A stretch of 35,664 nt of DNA, from assembly GCA_947476195.1 (NCBI GenBank), contig CANJPT010000041.1, positions 1 to 35,664 of the forward strand, given 5' to 3'. The notes below the pieces were generated by a model, which worked only from the letters and a program-made list of their open reading frames with translations, made no database searches and was not told the origin of the DNA. A program made the position numbers and the translations under genes. The stretch is from Lewinellaceae bacterium (GTDB lineage Bacteria > Bacteroidota > Bacteroidia > Chitinophagales > Saprospiraceae). Below, piece after piece: positions 1 through 7,323 of this stretch. Numbering within the stretch: the stretch's first letter is position 1; each line of letters begins with the position of its first letter.

Positions 1-149
1 CCATTAAGGTATGAATTGGGGAGGCAAATTTTTTCTTTATCAAGGCGTGAGAAGGGCGCAATGCGGGACATTTTAACCGACGAACAACGCAGAGAAAGGA
101 AAAATTAGACCGCCATATTCACACCTTAATGGCCGGACGCGGCACTAGC
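1..149. repeat. Palindromic repeat element E, left-end partial copy
   Basis: Bases 1-133 match 35532-35664 with a single mismatch (T at 106, C at 35637), in the same orientation. The element has inverted ends: 117-149 is the reverse complement of 35515-35547 with 31 of 33 bases matching, and 1-16 pairs with 117-132. A full element would be about 166 bp; here its first 17 bases are missing. An inner stem (roughly 27-40 with 91-106) extends the palindrome, so much of it could fold as one long hairpin. It encodes no transposase. An 18-codon reading frame at 129-185 (MAGRGTSFPK...) arises by chance from the inverted repeat. It looks like a MITE or structured repeat at which the assembly broke. 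Confidence 0.8.
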
Positions 150-521
150 TTCCCCAAACCCTGCAAGTTTACAGGGAGCTTTTGATCTTCCCGAATTATC
201 CAGCCGGGCGCTTCTTAGCACAGCGACGGAGACCATGGGAAGATTAGAGGATAAAGCGTTTTAAATAACTTTGCACGACGGTCAGGAATTAGTTGTGGAT
301 ACCGCGGGGACAAAAATATGGTTAAAAGCTACGCTTCTTTAAATTAAGCCGGCAATTTCAGCACACCAAAATACATTTCGAGCGACCTTTGTGTAAAAGT
401 GAACATCTTACTTTTAGGCCTGTTTAGACGAAAGGCTATTTTAAATAACCCATTCACCATTCACCCTTACAGAGCACTTAGCTTCGGTAAATGCAATGTA
501 AGCTAACATATCAACAAAATT
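150..521. other. Non-coding leader region upstream of sodA
   Basis: No credible gene is seen here. There is a small hairpin (CCCTG/CAGGG, 159-176). A perfect TAnnTTTG box (TAACTTTG) lies at 266-273, but without an upstream TTTG and 250 bases from the gene. The better promoter candidate at 388-416 is listed separately. A doubled word (CATTCAC) at about 451-465 is the first of the many short iterated words found in spacers of this window. The segment 186-300 could be remains of a gene, but I recognise nothing in it. Confidence 0.4.
388..416 (+). promoter_or_regulatory. Candidate Bacteroidota promoter for sodA
   Basis: TTTG at 388-391, a 17-nt spacer and TACTTTTA at 409-416 resemble the TTTG / TAnnTTTG pair of Bacteroidota. 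The spacer is a little short and the last base of the second box is off. Transcription would start near 423, about 100 nt before sodA. Confidence 0.3.
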
Positions 522-1124
522 ATGGCATTCACGCTACCAGCACTCCCTTACGCCTTCAATGCGCTCGAACCCCATGTAGATGCGCGCACCATGGAGATCC
601 ACCACACTAAACACCACGCTGCCTATGTCAACAACCTCAACGCAGCACTTCAAGACACCGAGCACGAAGGCAAAAGCCTCGAAGATCTCTTTGCCATCAT
701 AAGCCAACTCCCACCGGCCGTACGCAACAATGGCGGCGGCCACTGGAACCACAGCATGTTCTGGGAAATTATGGCACCCAATGCAGGCGGTGAACCTACT
801 GACGCGCTTGCGGCCCAGATCAATAAAAATTTTGGCTCGCTGGACGAGATGAAAAAACTGTTTGCACAAGCAGGAGCTACGCGCTTCGGCTCAGGTTGGG
901 CTTGGCTCTGCAAGGATGAAAACGGCGAACTTTTCATCACTTCCACCCCCAACCAGGACAATCCCCTCATGGACTTAGCCGACAAAAAAGGCCAGCCGAT
1001 CCTCGGCCTTGACGTTTGGGAGCACGCCTACTACCTGCACTACCAAAATCGCCGCCCGGACTATATCAGTGCCTGGTGGAATGTAGTAAATTGGGCGGAG
1101 GTTGCACGCCGATTTGGCAAATAA
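522..1124 (+). CDS. sodA: Superoxide dismutase, Mn-type of the Fe/Mn family
   Basis: Converts superoxide to hydrogen peroxide and oxygen in the cytoplasm; no signal peptide is present. The 200 residues match the usual family length. The four metal ligands are visible: His27 (MEIHHTKHH), His77 (HWNHSMFW), Asp164 and His168 ([11 protein letters not shown]). Second-shell residues point to manganese or cambialistic use: GGGHWNHS around the second ligand, and Gln145 in NQDNPLM, where iron enzymes carry their Gln at the other site. The NRRPDYI dimer motif is intact. The ATG at 522 gives the family's normal N-terminus, before [14 protein letters not shown]. The gene stands alone, with a long hairpin right behind it. 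The call is firm; metal preference is inferred from residues. Confidence 0.97.
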   Translation: MAFTLPALPYAFNALEPHVDARTMEIHHTKHHAAYVNNLNAALQDTEHEGKSLEDLFAIISQLPPAVRNNGGGHWNHSMFWEIMAPNAGGEPTDALAAQINKNFGSLDEMKKLFAQAGATRFGSGWAWLCKDENGELFITSTPNQDNPLMDLADKKGQPILGLDVWEHAYYLHYQNRRPDYISAWWNVVNWAEVARRFGK

Positions 1125-1137
1125 TGTAAATAAATCT

Positions 1138-1200
1138 GGTCAATGTGAATAATGTGGTCAATTTGAGCGACCCACATTGACCACATTATTAACATTGACC
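1138..1200. terminator. Long intergenic hairpin behind sodA built from an iterated word
   Basis: Arms 1138-1162 and 1176-1200 are 25 bases each and pair with one mismatch around a 13-nt loop. The arms are made of the word ATTGACCACATT and variants of it; the word recurs at 5795-5820. There is no clear U-tract, so it may block read-through or stabilise the sodA mRNA without being a classical terminator. The next gene starts 17 bases later. Confidence 0.6.
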
Positions 1201-1217
1201 ACATTAATAAATTACTC

Positions 1218-1724
1218 ATGACGCTCCGCGAATTATTTGACTATCTCAGCGCCAATCCGCTTGTGGTAGCTGCCTATTTTTCACTCCTTTTGTTCACGGC
1301 TATTCTGGCCGGGTTAATGGGCAAAGGAGAAGGCCACCTAAGCCCCTGGAAATACCTGTATGCTACCATCGTGTATCTGGTCTGCGTACCTGGCATTTTT
1401 GCGGCTGCATTGGCGGTCTACCTTTTTCTTTTTGAGCAGGGCGGGAGTATTTTTAATGTTAATTTGCTCACCCAAGTATTGCCAGTGGCAGCAATGCTGA
1501 TAACCTTAAACGTTATTCGGCGTAATGTTGAGTTTGGGTATATTCCAGGATTTGGACGACTCACAGATCTGATTATGACCATCTTTACGATGTTTTTATT
1601 AATGTATCTGCTCAACCGATTGCACCTAATAGCCTGGGTATATGTGCCGGTACAATGGCTTATCCTGATCGTCGTGGGTTTCTTGCTCGTGGTGCGTTTT
1701 GGCCTTAAACGCTTGACCTCGTGA
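1218..1724 (+). CDS. Small integral membrane protein, four helices
   Basis: I do not recognise a named family. The 168 residues contain about four to five hydrophobic segments (roughly 15-34, 48-70, 84-100, 118-135 and 140-162), so it is an inner-membrane protein without a cleaved signal. Short charged loops (GKGEGHLSPWKY, NVIRRNVEFGY) separate them. Its stop overlaps the GTG start of lptC in GTGA, which suggests translational coupling and a shared message with lptC and the CBS/CorC gene. A role in the envelope is a guess from this context only. The hairpin at 1138-1200 separates it from sodA, and no promoter could be seen in the 17 bases between, so the operon promoter is either inside the hairpin region or is that of sodA. 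Confidence 0.85.
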   Translation: MTLRELFDYLSANPLVVAAYFSLLLFTAILAGLMGKGEGHLSPWKYLYATIVYLVCVPGIFAAALAVYLFLFEQGGSIFNVNLLTQVLPVAAMLITLNVIRRNVEFGYIPGFGRLTDLIMTIFTMFLLMYLLNRLHLIAWVYVPVQWLILIVVGFLLVVRFGLKRLTS

Positions 1725-2275
1725 TCCTTAGAATAAGTTTTTGGTTTTTGGTTTGTGGGGTCCTTGCCTGTTCGGATCCCATCAAGGAAACACGCCAGGT
1801 TTTTACCCAGGATGATGTGGCTGTTGAAGTCGGGCAAGAAGTAGAAATACTCTACTCCGACAGTGCTATTGTACGGGTTCGGGTGACCGGGCCGGTGCTA
1901 CATAATTATTCGGGGCGTGAAAAACCCCACCAGGAATTTCCGGAGGGTATAAAAATGGAATTTCTGATGCCCGACCTTTCCGTACGCAGTGTTTTAACTG
2001 CAAATAGGGCCACCCGATATCAGGAAGAGGGAAGAATAGTGGCTAAAGACAGCGTCGTGCTAACGACAATAAAACAGGAAAAGCTTGAGACAGAGGAACT
2101 GATATGGGACGAAAAAACTGCCAAGATCCGTACCGATAAGTTTGTGAAAGTGACCCAACCCGGCGAGATTATCTATGGTTTTGGACTGGAGGCTAATCAG
2201 GATTTTTCTTATTGGAAAATTCTGGTGCCAAAAGGCAAAATTAAAGTGGAACAGCTCAATGAGGTGATAAAATAA
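1721..2275 (+). CDS. lptC: LPS export protein LptC, lipoprotein form
   Basis: LptC bridges the inner-membrane LptBFG transporter and periplasmic LptA in lipopolysaccharide export. The N-terminus (MILRISFWFLVCGVLAC) is a short lipoprotein signal with lipobox VLAC and lipidated Cys17; many Bacteroidota LptC proteins have this form, while enterobacterial LptC has a membrane helix. From about residue 35 on, the sequence has the repetitive beta pattern of the LptC/OstA fold, including IVRVRVTGPVLHNYSG, the 'G(I)KMEFL' strand, and a closing strand pair. The length of 184 is normal. Its GTG start overlaps the upstream stop, and the CBS/CorC gene begins 4 bases downstream, an arrangement known for lptC in Bacteroidota. 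Confidence 0.85.
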   Translation: MILRISFWFLVCGVLACSDPIKETRQVFTQDDVAVEVGQEVEILYSDSAIVRVRVTGPVLHNYSGREKPHQEFPEGIKMEFLMPDLSVRSVLTANRATRYQEEGRIVAKDSVVLTTIKQEKLETEELIWDEKTAKIRTDKFVKVTQPGEIIYGFGLEANQDFSYWKILVPKGKIKVEQLNEVIK

Positions 2276-2279
2276 CCCT

Positions 2280-3275
2280 ATGGACATCTCTCTTTCAAAA
2301 CGACTCTTAGGTTGGACTTCTGCTTTGCGAATTGGAAGCCATACCTTTCCGGCGACCCTGCTATTAACCGCTTTGGCTATAGGGGCTACCTGGACTTTAT
2401 TGCCCTTTTTTAGTGCTGTTTTGGGCTCTGGCTACTTAGCCGTGGCTTTTGTGGTGATCTTGCTTTTTGGGGTCTTGTTGTTGTTTAAGCGTTTGATCTT
2501 CAAGAGTATTTACAAAAATGCACACCTGGATGGCGAAGCAGCCTTACTTGAATACCTCGTGCAGCAAAACCATACAGGCCTACCTGGTGAGGAGGAGGTA
2601 GAAATGGAACTGCTGGAAAATGCTCTCCACCTCAAACAAGTACGCGCGCATGATTGCATGGCTCCCCGACCTGAAATTATACACATTGACGTCGGTGCTT
2701 CTGTGGCCGAATTACGCGAACTATTTATAGACAGTAGCCTCTCCCGCATTCTGGTTACAGAAGGAGGTGATGTAGATAAGGTACTCGGATACGTCCATGT
2801 GCAGCAACTATTTTCCCATCCGGCGGATATTCAGGGGATTGTGATGCCCATTACTTTTGTGCCGGAAAGTATTCAAGCCAATGACCTGCTCAGCAAATTC
2901 ATCAAAAATCGCACGAATATTGCCTGTGTAGTGGATGAATACGGGGGAGTCGCCGGCTTGGTAAGTCTGGAGGATGCACTTGAACAACTCTTCGGGAAAA
3001 TTGATGACGAGCATGACGATGAGGAATTTATAGAAGCACAAGTGACAGAAAATGAGTTCATCTTTTCCGGCCGGCTTGACATTCAATATCTAAACGAGCA
3101 ATACCCCGTACTTAAGTTGCCTACCGGCGACTATAACACGCTTTCCGGCTATCTCGTTACCGCCACCCAAACGATTCCCGAGCAAGGCTTAAGACTCGAA
3201 CTCGAAGGCAAAATCTTTGTCCTGGAATTGGTTAGCAACCGAAAAATTGAGACGATACGAGTTGTTTTAGTTTAA
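2280..3275 (+). CDS. CBS-pair / CorC_HlyC 'hemolysin' family protein with short membrane part
   Basis: Proteins of this type (CorC/TlyC/GldE) are thought to act in divalent-cation transport or its control; 'hemolysin' is a historical name. Order of parts: two hydrophobic helices at about 25-43 and 51-70, a tandem CBS pair at about 125-238 with the signature VVDEYGGVAGLVSLEDALE (217-235), an acidic linker (IDDEHDDEEF), and a CorC_HlyC domain at about 255-330. The family usually has a full DUF21/CNNM membrane domain of three to four helices and is 410-440 residues long. This protein has 331, so the membrane domain is reduced. The upstream gene ends 4 bases before the ATG, so no missing N-terminus is hidden there. 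It is the last gene of the operon and meets the Crp gene tail to tail. Confidence 0.85.
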   Translation: MDISLSKRLLGWTSALRIGSHTFPATLLLTALAIGATWTLLPFFSAVLGSGYLAVAFVVILLFGVLLLFKRLIFKSIYKNAHLDGEAALLEYLVQQNHTGLPGEEEVEMELLENALHLKQVRAHDCMAPRPEIIHIDVGASVAELRELFIDSSLSRILVTEGGDVDKVLGYVHVQQLFSHPADIQGIVMPITFVPESIQANDLLSKFIKNRTNIACVVDEYGGVAGLVSLEDALEQLFGKIDDEHDDEEFIEAQVTENEFIFSGRLDIQYLNEQYPVLKLPTGDYNTLSGYLVTATQTIPEQGLRLELEGKIFVLELVSNRKIETIRVVLV

Positions 3276-3306
3276 AGAGCCGAGCTTTGCCACCACTTGA
3301 AACTTG

Positions 3307-3342
3307 TAAAAAAACGAAAGGCCTCCCACGGTAAGGAAGCCT
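3307..3342 (-). terminator. Rho-independent terminator of the Crp/Fnr gene
   Basis: Read on the minus strand, AGGCTTCC (3342-3335) pairs with GGAGGCCT (3326-3319), followed by TTTCGTTTTTTT. The same GGCTTCC...GGAGGC core with a T-run recurs at 7249-7286. It lies between two convergent genes and may also stop the plus-strand operon. Confidence 0.65.
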
Positions 3343-3393
3343 CTACGTATTCAAAATTGCAGCAAATTTCCGAACAAGCTCTTCGTGTATTTA

Positions 3394-4074
3394 TCAGGCG
3401 AGTTTGTCCACATCTCGGATCAGGATGGTGTTTCGATTAAAATAAATAAGGTTGGAGCGTTTTAGCTCGTTAAAGACGGCAGTGACTGTTTGGCGGCTGG
3501 TACCTGTTAAGCTTGCAATTTCTTGTTGGGTAAGATGATGCTTTACAAGTGTTTCGAACCCTACGCGGCGGCCTTCGCGGGTGGCCGTCTGTAGCAAAAA
3601 GGCAATGATCCGTTCGCGTGCATCTTTGACCACAAGGTTGGCGAGACGTTCCTCAATCCGCTGAAGGCGTTGAGAAAAATGTTGCATACAAGCGAACATA
3701 AGTCGCTGATTATCCTGCATAATTGCTTTAAAATCAACCAAATTGATAAGAAGGTAATCAGCTCCTTCGTTAAGGCTTTGGGCAAATTCGCTGCGCACCA
3801 CTTCGCCAGTAAGGGCCAAGTCGCCGAAAAGTGCTCCCGGAGAAATCAATTCTTTGATAGACTCCCGACCTTCTCCTGAAAATGTACCTGTTTTGATCCG
3901 GCCATGTACTAAAAAGTAAAGGTGTTCTGCCTTTTCATCGGGTACAAATAAGAAATGGTAGCGTGGCGCGGAGCGGTATTGAGTAAGGTCAGCAAGTTGT
4001 GCCAGTTCCAGTTCGTTGAATGAAATGAACATGGGCAATTTTTTGAGGAAATCAATTTTTGCATTCTTGTCCAT
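3394..4074 (-). CDS. Crp/Fnr-family transcriptional regulator
   Basis: A DNA-binding regulator with an N-terminal cyclic-nucleotide-binding-like barrel (about 15-125), a dimer helix (about 126-160) and a C-terminal winged helix. The HTH is clear: LTQQEIASLTGTSRQTVTAV, residues 181-200. In the ligand pocket, FGDLAL replaces the FGELAL of cAMP-binding Crp, but Arg94-Ser95 are kept, so the ligand is uncertain. There is no Fnr-type cysteine cluster at the N-terminus, so it does not look like an iron-sulfur oxygen sensor. The length of 226 is normal. It stands alone, with a promoter box at 4114-4121 and a terminator at 3307-3342. Targets cannot be told from the sequence. Confidence 0.93.
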   Translation of the reverse strand: MDKNAKIDFLKKLPMFISFNELELAQLADLTQYRSAPRYHFLFVPDEKAEHLYFLVHGRIKTGTFSGEGRESIKELISPGALFGDLALTGEVVRSEFAQSLNEGADYLLINLVDFKAIMQDNQRLMFACMQHFSQRLQRIEERLANLVVKDARERIIAFLLQTATREGRRVGFETLVKHHLTQQEIASLTGTSRQTVTAVFNELKRSNLIYFNRNTILIRDVDKLA

Positions 4075-4113
4075 GTACAGCAGATTTTATCTTGTTTAAT
4101 GTTTTTGACAGGA

Positions 4114-4121
4114 CAAATGTA
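4114..4121 (-). promoter_or_regulatory. -7 box of the Crp/Fnr gene
   Basis: On the minus strand this is TACATTTG, a perfect TAnnTTTG, about 40 bases before the ATG at 4074. The upstream -33 region is T-rich (TTTT) and not an exact TTTG. Confidence 0.5.
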
Positions 4122-4261
4122 GGCGGGTAATTGATTTTTTAAAAGGACATATTTAAGGCTTTGTCGGAAAAATAAATTTAATAAAATTATTTTAATATAT
4201 TGATTATTAGTGTTTTAAAACACAAAATTAGCATGAAAAATCCTGCATTCTTTTGGAGGTA

Positions 4262-4396
4262 ATGCCACAGGCCGTTTTACACCCAACCCCCCGGGTCAAC
4301 GAACTCAATGGTACCCTCTACACCCTCGTCGTGGGAGTGTACAGATATCAGTGTCAAAGCTTGGCACAGATTTATGAACAATCTCGAAGTGATTGA
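4262..4396 (+). pseudogene. Possible gene remnant, 44 codons
   Basis: A short frame begins MPQAVLHPTPRVNELNG, and the following TLYTLVVGVYRYQ resembles the first strand of caspase-like (peptidase C14) domains, which often begin with 'ALVVGVxxY'. It stops after 44 codons, right before the inverted repeat at 4402 and repeat copy A. GGAGGT sits one base before the ATG, too close for a normal ribosome site. It could be chance. The caspase resemblance rests on about ten residues only. Confidence 0.2.
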
Positions 4397-4437
4397 TATT
4401 AAACCTCATAGTTTTGTTAAACCTATGAGGTTAGGGT

Positions 4438-4529
4438 CATACTACTGGACATTTTTGTTTTGCCCCCAGACCTATAAGGTTTCCAAAAACCTTATAGGTC
4501 TCGATTTTAGAAAATGTCCAGTAGTGTGG
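4438..4529. repeat. 92-bp double-palindrome repeat, copy A
   Basis: Outer inverted ends (CTACTGGACATTTT / AAAATGTCCAGTAG) enclose a second perfect palindrome, AGACCTATAAGGTTT / AAACCTTATAGGTCT. It is nearly identical to copies at 9773-9864 and 34109-34200 and to a truncated one at 35447-35509. It holds no coding sequence. It lies 100 bases behind the stop of the minus-strand gene at 4629. No flanking duplication is visible at this copy. Confidence 0.85.
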
Positions 4530-4628
4530 TTGGATTCTTTCGCTTAAGGGAACACCAATGCGGCAGGACATTTGTCATCGGGACCCTCAATGACTCTCAA
4601 TAACCATTAAATGACCCTCAATAACAAA

Positions 4629-5525
4629 TTACAACAATGGTCGTTTAGTCAAAGCATCCTGAATAACCTTCCAAACCTGCTCCCGCTCAACACCTTCCAA
4701 TATCAGGCGAGGTGCACGGACATATTCGGTGCCCAGTCCAGTAGCGACTTCGGCCAGTTTGATGTATTGTACCAGTTTAGGGTGAATGTCCAATTCCAAC
4801 AAAGGCAGGAACCAATGGTACAGTTTACGCGCTTCTTCAAAGCGCCCCGCTTTAGCGTGTTGGTAGATTGCTACCGTTTCCCTTGGAAATGCATCCACCA
4901 GGCCTGCTACCCAGCCATGCGCGCCAAGCATGAGGCTTTCCAACGCCAGAGTATCCACGCCACAGAGAATTTTATAACGGTCACCGAAACGATTGAGCAT
5001 TCGGGTTACATTACTCACATCGCGGGTGCTTTCTTTGACAGCTTGTATGGTAGGCCAATCCACCATGGAATCGAACATTTCGAGTGTAACCAGTATCTTA
5101 TAATCCACCGGATTGTTATAGATCATAATAGGCAGGGAAGTTGCTTCAGCCACAGCCCTGAAATAAGCCAAGGTTTCGCGATCATCTGCTTTATAACGCA
5201 TGGGTGGCAGGAGCATAAGTCCGCTTGCACCACAGCTTTGAGCTTCTCTGGCTGCGGCTTCTGCTGCGCGGGTAGTCTGCTCGGCGATGTTCATGATTAC
5301 GGGTACCCTACTGGCTGATTTATCGACGGTGAAGCGCACGAGTTCGTACTTCTCTTCATTTAGCAGACTGCTGGCTTCGCCGAGGGTTCCGCCCAAAACG
5401 AGGCCTTGTGCACCAGCCGCGATCTGGGCCTCCATATTTTTTTCGAACATTTCGAAGTCAACAGAATCAGAAGCCGTGAAGGGGGTAGTTAGGGCGGGAT
5501 ATACGCCTTGCCATAGGGTTTGCAT
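4629..5525 (-). CDS. DapA/NanA-superfamily lyase (dihydrodipicolinate synthase family)
   Basis: A class I (Schiff-base) aldolase of the DHDPS/N-acetylneuraminate lyase superfamily, in the cytoplasm. It is a TIM barrel of 298 residues, the usual length. Visible motifs are GTLGEASS (46-53, pyruvate-carboxylate loop), Tyr136 in YNNP, and the Schiff-base Lys164 in AVKESTRD. The loop GAHGWVAGLVDAFP (201-214) differs from the GG-GxIS signature of true dihydrodipicolinate synthase, so lysine biosynthesis is unlikely. Such proteins include hydroxyproline-pathway deaminases and keto-sugar-acid aldolases, but no proline racemase or sugar genes lie nearby to decide. It diverges from the carboxynorspermidine-dehydrogenase-like gene across 299 bases. 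Family sure, substrate unknown. Confidence 0.9.
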   Translation of the reverse strand: MQTLWQGVYPALTTPFTASDSVDFEMFEKNMEAQIAAGAQGLVLGGTLGEASSLLNEEKYELVRFTVDKSASRVPVIMNIAEQTTRAAEAAAREAQSCGASGLMLLPPMRYKADDRETLAYFRAVAEATSLPIMIYNNPVDYKILVTLEMFDSMVDWPTIQAVKESTRDVSNVTRMLNRFGDRYKILCGVDTLALESLMLGAHGWVAGLVDAFPRETVAIYQHAKAGRFEEARKLYHWFLPLLELDIHPKLVQYIKLAEVATGLGTEYVRAPRLILEGVEREQVWKVIQDALTKRPLL

Positions 5526-5770
5526 CGTGGTAAATAATTTTATGTGCCCGAGACCGTAGTCATGGTTAATTTATACTTGCTCTTTTGCGCCAATACGGAT
5601 TAATTTTTTGGCTTGAATGCACCACATAGCGCTTTCAAAATGAATTGTTTTCGCACAAAATACCGACATCCAATTTTAACCATTGATACAGCCCCGACAC
5701 TTATATCAAATTAACATAACAGTATTCAGCGCGAAGATATCAAAGACTGCAAAAAAGTCGACCTTCTCCT

Positions 5771-5778
5771 TACTTTTG
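5771..5778 (+). promoter_or_regulatory. -7 box for the carboxynorspermidine-dehydrogenase-like gene
   Basis: TACTTTTG is a perfect TAnnTTTG; transcription would begin near 5785, leaving a 40-nt leader. No TTTG is found 19-21 bases upstream. The leader contains the iterated word CACATT (5793-5817: TTACCACATTCATCACATTG and so on), related to the word in the 1138-1200 hairpin. Confidence 0.4.
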
Positions 5779-5824
5779 CCCCTTCATAATTTACCACATT
5801 CATCACATTGACCACATTCACATC

Positions 5825-7033
5825 ATGTCTAAAGTCCTGATTATCGGCGCAGGCGGCGTAGGTCGCGTAGTTGCCTACAAATGTGCCCAGCACCCCGATG
5901 TGTTTGGCGAAATCATGCTCGCTTCTCGCACTAAATCAAAATGCGATACGATTGCAGATGCCATCCATGCGGCTTATGGAGGTAAAAAAATTGAAACTGC
6001 CCGGGTAGATGCCGATAATGTTGCAGAAACGGTAGCACTCATTCAGGCGTTCAAACCAGACCTGCTGATCAATGTCGCGCTACCATACCAGGACCTGCCG
6101 CTTATGGATGCCTGCCTGGAAACCGGCACGAATTACATGGATACGGCCAACTATGAACCCAAAGACGAGGCCAAATTCGAGTATTCCTGGCAGTGGGCTT
6201 ACCAGGATCGTTTTCGCGAAAAAGGTATCATGGCACTCCTTGGATGCGGTTTTGATCCGGGCGTTACATCCGTGTTCACCGCCTATGCCGCCAAGCATTA
6301 CTTCGATGAAATTCATGAACTCGACATCATAGACGCGAACGCAGGCGACCACGGCAAGGCATTCGCCACCAACTTCAACCCAGAGATCAACATCCGGGAA
6401 GTGACCCAGCGCGGCAAATACTGGCAGGACGGACAGTGGATTGAGACCGAACCGCACGAAATCTGGAAGGATATTGATTACCCGGAGATTGGCCCCAAGC
6501 GTTCGTACCTGATCTATCACGAGGAACTCGAAAGCCTGGTAAAAAACTTTCCGACGTTACGTCGTGCACGGTTCTGGATGACTTTTGGCCAAGAATACCT
6601 GACGCACCTGCGCGTGATTCAAAACATTGGCATGGCTGGTATCGCTCCGATCAGGTTTAACGGCATGGATATCATTCCGCTTGAATTTTTGAAAGCAGTG
6701 CTTCCTGCACCGGAAGATCTGGGCGAGAATTATACCGGCTTCACGAGCATTGGCTGCCGTATCAAGGGGATAAAAGACGGGAAAGAACGCACCTATTATG
6801 TCTGGAACAATTGCTCTCACGTAGCCGCGTATAAGGAGACCGGTACGCAGGCGGTTAGCTACACCACAGGTGTACCAGCCATGATCGGTGCACGCATGAT
6901 CCTGGAAGGAAAATGGGCAGGCAAAGGTGTGTTTAACGTAGAAAACATGAATCCGGATTCATTCATGGAACGCCTCAATGCTGACGGACTTCCCTGGCAT
7001 GAAAAAGTAGATATTGAACTTGGAATGGATTAA
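5825..7033 (+). CDS. Carboxynorspermidine dehydrogenase-like protein (saccharopine dehydrogenase family)
   Basis: It probably reduces the Schiff base of aspartate semialdehyde and a diamine with NADPH, giving carboxy(nor)spermidine, the alternative route to spermidine-type polyamines used by many Bacteroidota. The Rossmann nucleotide loop GAGGVGR is at residues 8-14, followed by the characteristic INVALPYQDLPLMDACLETG segment, TNYMDTANYEP, and the GCGFDPGVTSVF motif. The length of 402 matches carboxynorspermidine dehydrogenases; true saccharopine dehydrogenases differ. The partner decarboxylase (NspC-like) is not in the window. It is followed by a strong terminator at 7090-7128. Saccharopine-type activity remains possible but is less likely. 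Confidence 0.85.
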   Translation: MSKVLIIGAGGVGRVVAYKCAQHPDVFGEIMLASRTKSKCDTIADAIHAAYGGKKIETARVDADNVAETVALIQAFKPDLLINVALPYQDLPLMDACLETGTNYMDTANYEPKDEAKFEYSWQWAYQDRFREKGIMALLGCGFDPGVTSVFTAYAAKHYFDEIHELDIIDANAGDHGKAFATNFNPEINIREVTQRGKYWQDGQWIETEPHEIWKDIDYPEIGPKRSYLIYHEELESLVKNFPTLRRARFWMTFGQEYLTHLRVIQNIGMAGIAPIRFNGMDIIPLEFLKAVLPAPEDLGENYTGFTSIGCRIKGIKDGKERTYYVWNNCSHVAAYKETGTQAVSYTTGVPAMIGARMILEGKWAGKGVFNVENMNPDSFMERLNADGLPWHEKVDIELGMD

Positions 7034-7089
7034 AGGAGATAGAAGAAATGTGCCAACCAAAGGTTCAGCACGCATTGGTTTTTTTACAG

Positions 7090-7128
7090 GGTCAAAAAGG
7101 GTGTTTTTTGCCCTTTTTGACCTTTTTT
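7090..7128 (+). terminator. Strong rho-independent terminator
   Basis: GGTCAAAAAGGG (7090-7101) pairs perfectly with CCCTTTTTGACC (7111-7122), followed by a T-run. It closes the gene ending at 7033. Confidence 0.85.
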
Positions 7129-7161
7129 ACTCACAGCGCTAATGCGGTCCTTTAAACTGAT

Positions 7162-7212
7162 AAAAAAGCCTCCAAAAGCGCTTAGGTATGCTTCTAAAGG
7201 TTTGGCTTTTTC
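7162..7212. terminator. Possible bidirectional terminator
   Basis: AAAAAAGCCTCC at 7162-7173 faces GGTTTGGCTTTTT at 7200-7212, with AGC/GCT pairs inside. A-run on one side and T-run on the other allow termination from both strands. Pairing is imperfect. Confidence 0.45.
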
Positions 7213-7248
7213 TTGCTCTGGTTTTCAGGTTTTACATACAATTTGGGC

Positions 7249-7286
7249 AAAAAAAGCGGCCTCCAAACTTTTGCATGGAAGCCGCT
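7249..7286 (-). terminator. Terminator of the DinB/AT-hook fusion gene
   Basis: On the minus strand AGCGGCTTCC (7286-7277) pairs with GGAGGCCGCT (7264-7255) around a 12-nt loop, followed by a T-run (7255-7249). The core is the same as in the 3307-3342 terminator. Confidence 0.75.
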
Positions 7287-7323
7287 GACTGATATTTGAT
7301 TTTGATGTATTTTTCTGGCGCAC

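Larger units (their letters stand above)
4122..4628. other. Gene-free spacer with decayed fragment and repeats
   Basis: This stretch between the Crp gene and the DapA-family gene is AT-rich to about 4230. It then holds a possible gene remnant (4262-4396), a small inverted repeat (arms 4402-4411 and 4423-4432, AACCTCATAG/CTATGAGGTT), repeat element copy A (4438-4529), and an iterated-word tract at about 4583-4625 in which ACCCTCAAT recurs with variants. It has no tRNA and no intact gene. Confidence 0.5.

Noticed and set aside
129-185. 18-codon frame MAGRGTSFPK...
   Set aside because: It arises from the arm of repeat element E and would recur at every copy; not a gene.
4611-5318. 235-codon frame on the plus strand
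   Set aside because: Antisense to the DapA-family gene, whose catalytic motifs are clear; the plus-strand product has no recognisable pattern.
4629-5525. True dihydrodipicolinate synthase (dapA)
   Set aside because: The GAHGWVAGLVDAFP loop differs from that of DapA, and no lysine-pathway gene is adjacent.
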